64,000 nucleotides of DNA from Lamellibrachia columna (taxonomy: Eukaryota > Annelida > Polychaeta > Sabellida > Siboglinidae): positions 30,122,023 to 30,186,022 of the forward strand of contig OY759263.1 of the NCBI GenBank assembly GCA_963662155.1, given 5' to 3'. This document shows positions 53,878 to 64,000 of the stretch, in pieces. Below the pieces are notes generated by a model. The model worked only from the letters and a program-made list of their open reading frames with translations. It was not told the origin of the DNA and searched no databases. Position 1 is the stretch's first letter. Every line of letters starts with the position of its first letter. A program made the translations under genes and the position numbers.

Positions 53878-54456
53878 ATGTTCGTTTCTGCATTGTACAT
53901 CATTTCAGCTGGAATGTTTGGCCTAGTTTATGCTATAGGACTCTACATCTACAATGCGATGTATAAATTTAAGTCTTCGGTGCCGTCGAAATAGATCAGT
54001 GATTGTTAGTGTGACTCTCGCGTCACATGGTCGCGGAAAAAACCCAAAAAACTTAGTATGCAGATGATGTGGCTATAGCTTGTTTACCTTTATATCGACC
54101 AATGAATGTCAACGAATAGTATGTTAATCATAACTGTTCGTTTCTGCACTGTACATCATTTCAGCTGGAATGTTTGGCCTAGTTTATACTATAGGGCTCA
54201 TCTACAATGCGATGTATAACTTTAGGTCTTCGGTGCCGTCGATGGCTTCGTGCATTTTTGTTTACCATGGCATGGGTATATCACGTTCCGCTAGATGGCG
54301 TCACTTTTTAGTCGACAAAAATAGCGTTGTTTACCGTGTCCCATATTTGGATTATTGGTGTGACTCTCGCGTCACATGGTCGCGGAAAAAGCCAAAAAAC
54401 TTAGTATGCAGATGATGTGGCCCAGCTTGTTTACCTATATATCGACCATTGAGTGT
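53878..54456 (+). repeat. Local tandem duplication in copy 2
   Basis: The segment starting gttcgtttctgca.tgtacat occurs at 53880-54109 and again at 54136-54456. The first lacks about 110 internal bases. Copy 1 has one such segment (20110-20450). Confidence 0.8.
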
Positions 54457-54868
54457 CTTCTTTACATCATGGGCGCGGATTTTTTTTATTACGATGTTTC
54501 CAAGCATCTACGAAGGTAGGAAAGTTTTTTTTGCGAATACTTGTTAAAAAGTAGATATAATTGAAAGAACAATGTTTAATGAATAAAAAAGAACAGTACA
54601 ATAATTACTTAGCTTTGAAATAACATGCATATTATAGTAGTGCACAGCTGCCGTTTTTCAGGAAAACGTGGGCAACATGACGTGGTGTGCGCTAATTTGT
54701 TATGTTTTGGTGTTCAGAAGCTACGGTCGGTGGATTCGCGTGAACGAATATTTTACCGGTCAATGCATCGTAATCGGTTGATATCCGTATTTCTGCAATG
54801 TAATAATTGCATGTTTTGTTGATAAAAGTTATTATAAATGTATTATTTTTGTCTATGCGTCAATATTT

Positions 54869-55960
54869 TTATGTTCCTGTTGTGATCCACTGAGACATGC
54901 TGTGTTTATGCTTATTGAATTTGATCATACGAACTGGCAAATGTTTATCTTTTGCTTTGGATATTACTTCATTAAGAGTGTTGAGATTGTCATTTGGGCT
55001 AGAATGGTTAGTTGTGTTTAGCATGTAAGAAATACCTGCATTATTTATTTCCGATTTAAATTTATTTATTGATTTTGTATTCCAAGTTTGGATTATAATC
55101 GATTTAGTGGCATCTACGCGCTTTGGTTCTAGATAATCTAAAAATGTGAAGTATGGTAGTTGATCTGATATTATGTTTATTAATACACCGGCAGTTGCCT
55201 GTGAGAAGCTATGTGATTGCTTACATAGGAAATTGTCTATGAGCGTACAGTTTCTACCCGAGAGCCTGGTGGGTAGTGTTTTTTTATGGAAAAACCCTTG
55301 AGCAACAACAGAATCAAAATATTCGCCAAATATTGCATTTTCTTTAATTTGCAATAAATCAATATTGTAGTCACCAGCAATGATGACTTCACCTTTACAT
55401 TTTTGAAGGTGATCAAGTAGAGGAATAAATTCATTAATAAATGTCTGACATGTTTCATTGTTATGCCCGGGTGGTCTCTATATATTTCGTAATATAATTT
55501 TTAATGAAGTTGCTTTCGTATAATTTCAATAAATTGTCCTTCCCATACTTGTGAATTGTGATAGATGTTTATTGAATTATAATCATATTTGTTGCATAGG
55601 TATATTGTTAATCCTCCATGCGCGGTGCATGTTTTAACTGATGAAATTTCAGTGTATATGTTAATCATAAAACGTGATGTATCTGAATTATCTGTTAGCC
55701 ACGTTTCTTGTAGGTAAATAGCGCTGATTTCATAACCGTTATTTTTAGCTCTTGCAATTTAATGTTGATCTGATCAAACTTTGCATTAATACTTTGGCAG
55801 TTTAAACTTAAAATGCTCAATATGTTTCCTTTCTTCATGAACAGGTTATTTAAACTAGGGTCATCATAATAGGGCTAGTGTTTGATTATTTCAGGTTCAT
55901 CATCAGTGTTGACAGTATTATTGTTCTGAGCATTTAATAAATGGCACAATGAGTTGTTGT
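54869..55960 (-). mobile_element. LINE endonuclease fragment (copy 2 only)
   Basis: The minus strand encodes the C-terminal half of an APE endonuclease and the linker: RNCTLIDNFLCK, SDQLPYFTFLDY, SIIIQTWNTKSINKFK and NEVISKAKDKHLPVR (54869-55354), with frameshifted upstream sequence to about 55960. RT is missing. The right-hand limit is uncertain. Confidence 0.75.
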
Positions 55961-56639
55961 CAATACCCCCACAGTATTCTAGGAAAGCTTCCCCGTCAAA
56001 TAGTTGTGCCGAAGAGAGAGATAGTTTTATAAAAAAAAGCATTACTTGAAAAAATCATAAAATATCTGAATGAATAGCGCCATAATATCAACCGTTAATT
56101 GAATAGTTACAACCATAGTTGACATATCGAAACGAAAAAGGTGTAATAGCTTAAGTGAAGTAAAATTATGAAATAGAGACAAATATCATTACATATAATA
56201 TAACATTATAACAATACATAGCGCACAGACTGACACATTTGACACATGCAATAACTGCACATATTATATACTATTATAAAGAAATGAATAAAACAAATAA
56301 TGACCAATAAAATATTGACCCAAAAATACATAAATACACGTAATTATTTTCATGTAGTAAAGTATACAGTATTATAAAGAAGAGCAGATTATTATTGGTT
56401 AATTTGTTTTCTGCAAGATACTCACAGTTTTGTAAACATAATGACATATCGTTAAAGACCAAGTCATTGCCATCGTGTTTAACGTTATAAACGTCGAGTC
56501 TTATAATGACAGCCATTGAAAACATTGAAACAAGGCTGGTCATCAGTCACTGTTCGAGAGTCCGACAGTAATCAGTTAGCCACTGAGTTGGTTGAATTGA
56601 TGCTTCGTCGTGATGCTCACTTTCTTTCTGTTTGTGAGA
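55961..56639. other. Copy-2-only AT-rich sequence
   Basis: No feature recognised. An 89-codon minus-strand open stretch (56274-56543) has no known family. Confidence 0.35.
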
Positions 56640-58660
<2,021 letters not shown>

Positions 58661-58868
58661 ACAGATTATTCGTCCATCGGATGTATACGTAGCTGTGACG
58701 CTTCTCGCTGATTTCGCCTTGTGAAGAAGCTCATTTCGGAGCTTAGTTAAGCTTTCGGTTATGACGATATTTGTGCCTTTGAGGCGACGTTTTTCGTTGA
58801 AGATCTTTTGGTGCACTTTGTAAGTTTGAAATTTCACGATTATCGCGCGTGGCTTGTTGTCATGTAGA
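58661..58868 (-). mobile_element. LINE ORF1-like fragment
   Basis: The minus strand encodes PRAIIVKFQTYKVHQKIFNE, LKGTNIVITESLTKLRNEL and TYTSDGRIICLLK, resembling the C-terminal part of ORF1 proteins of LINEs such as L1/Tx1/CR1. It abuts the Rex/CR1-like LINE on one side and a plus-strand LINE on the other, so it is a junction fragment. Confidence 0.6.
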
Positions 58869-59425
58869 AAGCAATAGTTAGACCGCATTTGGAATATTGT
58901 ATACAGGCATGGAGGCCATATCGTAAGAAGGACACATACTAGCTAGAAAGGTTACAACGAAGAGCAACAAAACTGATTCCAGAATTCAGAGACCTTAGAT
59001 ATGAAAGTCACTTATTAGAATGTGGTTTGATAACACTTGAGACCAAAAGACTAAGAGGAGACCAAATATAAGTGTTTAAAATAGCGAATGGTTATGAGGA
59101 TATTGATAGGAATATGTTCTTCAAACTTAAAGAAGGCAGTAGAACCAGACGACGCAAAGTAGAATTAGTTAAAGAACAGTGTAGGCTGGACTTGAGAGAG
59201 TACTCTTTCTCACAGAGGGTAATAAATGAATGGAACAAACTGCCAAACGATTGTGTTAATGCTAGTAGTGTGAATATGTTTAAAATGGAATTGACAGACA
59301 TTTGATAAGGGCGGGCTATACATAGATGATAAAGCTGTTGGACTCTCGATAAGCCAATGGCTTCCTTGTCCACTTGCCATCTGAAACTTGTTGTTTGGGA
59401 TGGCAATTTTGTTAACTCTTGTTAA
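58869..59425 (+). mobile_element. Rex/CR1-like LINE 3' end, plus strand (shared with 26511-27060)
   Basis: Encodes [39 protein letters not shown] (59072 on) and the C-terminal SFSQRVINEWNKLPNDCVNA, then the LINE 3' end. Alignment between the duplication copies resumes exactly within this LINE, at 26511/58869. Confidence 0.87.
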
Positions 59426-59886
59426 ATTTAAACGTTTTTGGGAGTGATTTTCTATGTCGGAAGGGAGGGATACAAATAATGTGGCAGGATTTGTTCTGGT
59501 TACTGACAAAACCTTTTTTCCCCAGTTTCATTCAATGGAAATTTCGCCTTTATTACTATGGTGCGCACAAATGTAATTTTAACATCTTCATAGTACACGG
59601 CCAATCGCATGACAATCTGCATTGGCAACACGGTCTGTTTTTACGCTAACATAAATCAAATGAAATTCCCGATTTCATCAGGTGGCAAAAAATACCAGGT
59701 CATTGATTACGCATTAGTACATGAACATTAACTGAGGTAATTGTTTGGAATCATGTTATACTGCGGTTTTCATACTTATAAACAATCAATTACAGCAAGA
59801 ATATTGAGCAATAACGATCCAGTTGGCTCCTGCTGCGGTCATTACAGAGACCATTATTTAGTTTATAGACAGAGTGCGACCAGCTT

Positions 59887-59921
<35 letters not shown>

Positions 59922-60640
59922 CTGGCAGCGGTGGCGTATTAAACAGGCTGCCATTTTGGCTTGCAGTTTTTATTTTTTGTTTCGTATATAACCTGCTGCG
60001 CCACTACGTGGCAGCATGGAAAACAAATGGTTGAGTAAGCGGAGTTACTGCATTTGAAATTGCTTTATTAATATACTTATGTTGTCATCTCAAAATACGT
60101 CTTTATTAACCAGCATTGATAAGGGTTATTTGTGAAAACAATTAGAATATGTCATTAGTGTTACCAGTCCCAAACACAATTACTCTATTACACTGTTAGG
60201 CTAAGATAAAAAGAGAAAACATGACACTTAATACAATATATGTTATACTTGTTGATATCATATAGACTATACATACATACAGACTATTGTAAACAGTATT
60301 ATAATTCAGCACTTGTATATCTGATATTGTTTGTCCCTGTTGGTGTTAATGTTTCAATTAATGACAGCACTTAGGCTCTGGATATTCTCTGGAAAATTCT
60401 TTCCACGAGTAGATGTCAGCACAGTGATGTTTTTGAGAAGTATGGCAGCCATATCGCAGTAACGCATTTTTTTTCATAATTTCCATTGATTTGTGATCAT
60501 AATAAAGCGAGGGTTTATTATGAGCCATTGGTGTAATGGTTTTAGCTATTTAGGAGTTAACAACAGTAACATAATAAGAAAAGAAAATAAGTAAAAATAG
60601 AAACGTGAAGTACTAATGAAATAATCTTTGAATATGCCAT

Positions 60641-61183
60641 TTGAAGTCATACATAAATCTTATTCTACGGTATTTTATTTTGGCGGTGCATATACCTATC
60701 ATGCAATGGATTGCAATATTTTGTTTCACGCCAGGTGGAATATGCATAACATTGATGAATGCATACATAATGTTTTTATACAAATTGTGTAAGAAAATGC
60801 AGGTATTACATAATAACTGTAAATTTGGGGTCAGTATAAAATTAATTGATGTTACGGATTGTCTTAAAATAAATACGCATTGTAGTCCAAAGATATATCA
60901 TATGCACGGATATGCACAATTGCATATCAGGATAGATTTCGAATGTGAAAAAAATCATAAAAGGTTAGTACAACATTTACGTATGATTTTGAGCAGAGGT
61001 CCACGAAAACTTATTGTAGTGCTGTACGACTCTATACAGTTTGCGATAATTAACAATGACAACATTATATATTTTAATAATGTAGTTCTAAAGTTGCCAT
61101 TTAAAAGTGACAGTTTCTGTAGAATGACTGAGCACCGCATTTGTACGCAAACAGAACATACCAGTAATTGGTCATACTGGTAG
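60641..61183 (+). CDS. Unrecognised 180-codon open stretch
   Basis: A hydrophobic N-terminal half (MQWIAIFCFTPGGICITLM) is followed by a polar half with RGPRKLIVVLYDSIQ. Copy 1 (28190-28700) is similar but broken by indels. No family recognised; it may be chance or an old mobile-element gene. Confidence 0.2.
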   Translation: MKSYINLILRYFILAVHIPIMQWIAIFCFTPGGICITLMNAYIMFLYKLCKKMQVLHNNCKFGVSIKLIDVTDCLKINTHCSPKIYHMHGYAQLHIRIDFECEKNHKRLVQHLRMILSRGPRKLIVVLYDSIQFAIINNDNIIYFNNVVLKLPFKSDSFCRMTEHRICTQTEHTSNWSYW

Positions 61184-62614
61184 GCATAATGGGAACAGTT
61201 GTATTATGTATTGGAAAAAGAAACACAGAGCTATAAGACAGATAAGATAAGTTCCATAATCGACAAGAATGCACACTTTGTTTCAACGGTAAGTACATTT
61301 TGGGACCCTCTGATCCGTGCTGTAGGATGGGAATGTCGGACGGGTAGTTGGTGTCACTGCCTCGGGTGTCACAGCTTTCCCCCGCACGCATCTATCTCGG
61401 TTCTGCTCATAATTAGAATCCCATCGCCGTAGACATACAATTGCATGAGTAACCCTATATCGGCAATTTTATCCTCCCGTTGAAAATTAATAATTACTTA
61501 CTTTCACACCTTTCGGTGCGTGTGTCAGTGATTTCCGGCGCAGCAGCAAAGCATTTGATAACTGCGTGAGCCGAGATTACAACATTAATCTTGACTTAGT
61601 GTGCCTACGATATTTATGTCGTAGACTGCACAAATTCACCATACTTCATCTGTATTACTGCTCATAATCATCATTACTGGTCTCCCTCCTGCGAAGATAA
61701 TATAATATATCGCAAGTTTAATGGGGAGAGAGTCAACTACAAATGGATAAAACGCACTACCTAATATAGCAAGCACGAACAGAAACCATACACCATTCAC
61801 AACTGAATAAAACACATGTCTAAGTTCCATCAAATGAGGTCGTTTCCCTCAAACGTAATTAACTGTAGCCGCAAACGTGCACATTCCACAATACGAACAG
61901 CTGGTACGTAAACATAAACATATAGCGATAATAAATTAAACGAGATCGTGATCCTTTCTAAATGAGTCTCGAATGTAGCCATTTACCTATACCTTGGCTG
62001 CATAGATGTAAAGGAAGGCAGTGTTAGTTGAGTCACTGGGTTAGTTGAGCCACCCATATTTCCCAGGAAATTACAGCAGCGACAGTTACATGGTACCACC
62101 CAGTGACTGAACATGTTATTAGAACATGACTGACGTACAACAAATGCTATTTTCACAACGGTAAAAAAATGGGAGTTAAAAGGATGTTTGTTGTGCTTTT
62201 CGAAACTTGTTGATTGTGATTAATGTCTGCTAGTGTATAAGCTATCAGTGCATGTGTTCAGACTTTATTGGCTGTACACTTACAAATGGTTTAACTATCC
62301 ACAGGGAAGAAGATTATTTATATCACTTCGCACATTAAAGTAAGGGGTCTGCTGCTCATGTAATAATATAATGTTCTTGGTACCAGAATAACAATTTGTA
62401 AATGATAGTGCCCGCCAAAATGCGTTTAATAAGCCAGATATATATGTTTGCATTTTTATTGTTTCGTTGCGAAAATAATTTATGGCGCGAAACCACAGGG
62501 GCGGAGCTAGGCGAAGTTTGCTTTGTCGAACGTTAAGAGATGCATATCACTTGATCGCGGGTTCGACGCGCGCTCACCCGCGACTCGCTCATAGTTTGTT
62601 GACATTCGGGCAAC

Positions 62615-62820
62615 ATGACTGACAGTGACAGGCGAGTTGTACGTGCACCGTTACGCTCCGCGACGAAGAGGAGGAAAAAGGAGTTTGATAAAGCGAGATT
62701 TTCTACATGAGTGACAATGACATACCAAAGCGGACGTTGGGATCGCCTGAAGACTGTCTTAAAACTTAAACTTGTGAAAGGCATTGAAGTGGCAGAAGTT
62801 CTACTCGACACGTTAGTACA
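62615..62820 (+). pseudogene. Short conserved basic coding-like module, copy 2
   Basis: Counterpart of 30216-30420, starting ATGACTGACAGTGACAGGCG with the same in-frame TGA after ARFST. Several substitutions occur at third positions. Confidence 0.3.
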
Positions 62821-63580
62821 TTTCTTTAATTGTTAGGCCCTGTCGTATAGCCTATCGGCATCGTATTGATACCTGGATCCCGGGGGCTGGGTCATACCAT
62901 GGTGTCTTCGCAATGGTTTAATACCAGTTAAGTTGTTTCAAGAATGCCTGTTTACAATATAAATAAATTAAACATTAGTTGCATTGCGTCGGAAAATTAT
63001 GCAATGATGCAAGGCCAAGGGACAACGCAACTATTACTAGTTTTTAGATTGTTGTCGCGCTCGATTCGGTTTGCAAGCTAACCTGTAAGCCTGGCTTTAC
63101 TGTTGCAAACAGATTCAATGTCGTTTGATTTGTAGCTACGCGCACGCACGCAAGCACGCACGCTACAAAATGTAGTGCCTGCATGTTGCATATGTGGTAT
63201 GTTGATAATCTCCATGGCATAAACTTAGTGTAGCATAAACACACTCATGTGGTAAGACTAGAGTCAGGACAGTAGTATAGTGTAGTAGTACTGTGTTATT
63301 CTCTTCATGTGCACATGTTGTTATACATAATGACGGATGAGTAATGTACACTAAGTATTTGTCAGGTACCTTGCATTGGCACAGTTTATCTTGCCTGTTA
63401 TTTCATGTCCAATATTTCACCAAAACATTGATCCCCACTTCAACGAAATTACGTACATTTGTCATTGTCCAAGAAATGCAGTGTGCCCCTAATTTAATGT
63501 GTCAGTTTTGAAATTTTAATCAAATGCTATACTATCAAAAGCTGTACTAAAGAAGGTAATCACATGTAACATTAAACCAT

Positions 63581-64000
63581 TATTAGATATTAATAATAAA
63601 ATATACATTTATTTGCTAATTTTACTTTGGGTGTTTTTTATAATATAATTCCATATGAAATCAACCAACTGGTGATTTTCTTGATTACTCTGATTTTTAT
63701 TAAAATTGGTATACATGGTGGCAGTATTCATAATTGGATAAATTATGGGGAGGAAAAAATCAGCCGATTGAATAGTAGGAAAATGAAAAAGTGTATTACA
63801 TGACCTATCATAATATGAACAAACACGTAAATAGTCATGGAAAGATGTGGAAGGAAGAACTGTTACGGAAGAATGGTTGTTTTAAGTTAAACTGCAATAA
63901 CTGTTGTAATGTCACTGGAAGCTTCAGTTAGTCACTACTGATACATCAGTGAACACAGAGCACCAATATAATTTTAATGTGTTCGTTATAAGCGTGTTGC
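63581..64000. other. Sequence beyond the duplication, nothing recognised
   Basis: AT-rich, without a recognisable exon or repeat. Confidence 0.4.

Larger units (their letters stand above)
59426..63580. other. About 4 kb shared with 27061-31108, no gene recognised
   Basis: Contains an (ACGC)n run at 59888-59922, a 180-codon open stretch at 60641-61183 and the basic module at 62615-62820. Nothing else is supported. Confidence 0.5.

Overview
This is animal (metazoan) nuclear DNA. It is AT-rich, with small exons, canonical GT/AG introns, non-LTR retrotransposon debris, one LTR retrotransposon and very long microsatellites. The genes and repeat families suggest an invertebrate, probably marine, but I cannot name the species.

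The window is built on a large tandem duplication. Positions 1-31108 (copy 1, continuing off the left edge) and 42641-63580 (copy 2) match in the same order and orientation, broken by copy-specific insertions and deletions. Each copy opens with the 3' half of a class C GPCR gene of the GABA-B receptor type. Gene 1 has only its last eight coding exons inside the window (135-4688): juxtamembrane segment, 7TM domain and a short tail. Gene 2 is complete as far as I can see (32397-46468): 16 coding exons, 767 codons, with signal peptide, Venus-flytrap (VFT) domain, 7TM and a 50-residue tail. Its ligand-domain exons lie between the two duplicated blocks. Exon lengths and phases are identical between the genes over all eight shared exons, and both stay open.

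The rest is mobile-element sequence. Copy 1 holds: a CR1/jockey-like LINE (5984-7880, shared with 47337-49440); a doubled 0.4-kb module separated by huge microsatellites (8071-10316); a LINE whose RT motif has become a 15-copy, 54-bp minisatellite (12955-13764, about three copies in copy 2); other LINE pieces (13937-14950); an L2/CR1-like LINE with a Ty3/gypsy element nested in it (14962-19682, with an exact empty site in copy 2); satellite-like repeats (21830-22260); a jockey-like LINE interrupted by an inverted-repeat element (23050-24250); and a Rex/CR1-like LINE (24370-27060). Copy 2 carries an endonuclease fragment (54869-55960) and a head-to-head pair of LINEs (56640-59425). Gene 2 intron 1 holds another jockey-like LINE.

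I see no prokaryotic-type operon, CRISPR array, rRNA or convincing tRNA gene. The most unusual structure is that three independent reverse-transcriptase copies carry tandem repeats at or beside the same conserved GVPQG...YIND segment. Also notable are an inverted fragment of the receptor's exon/intron junction inside gene 2, and a receptor tail too short for the coiled coil typical of GABA-B subunits.
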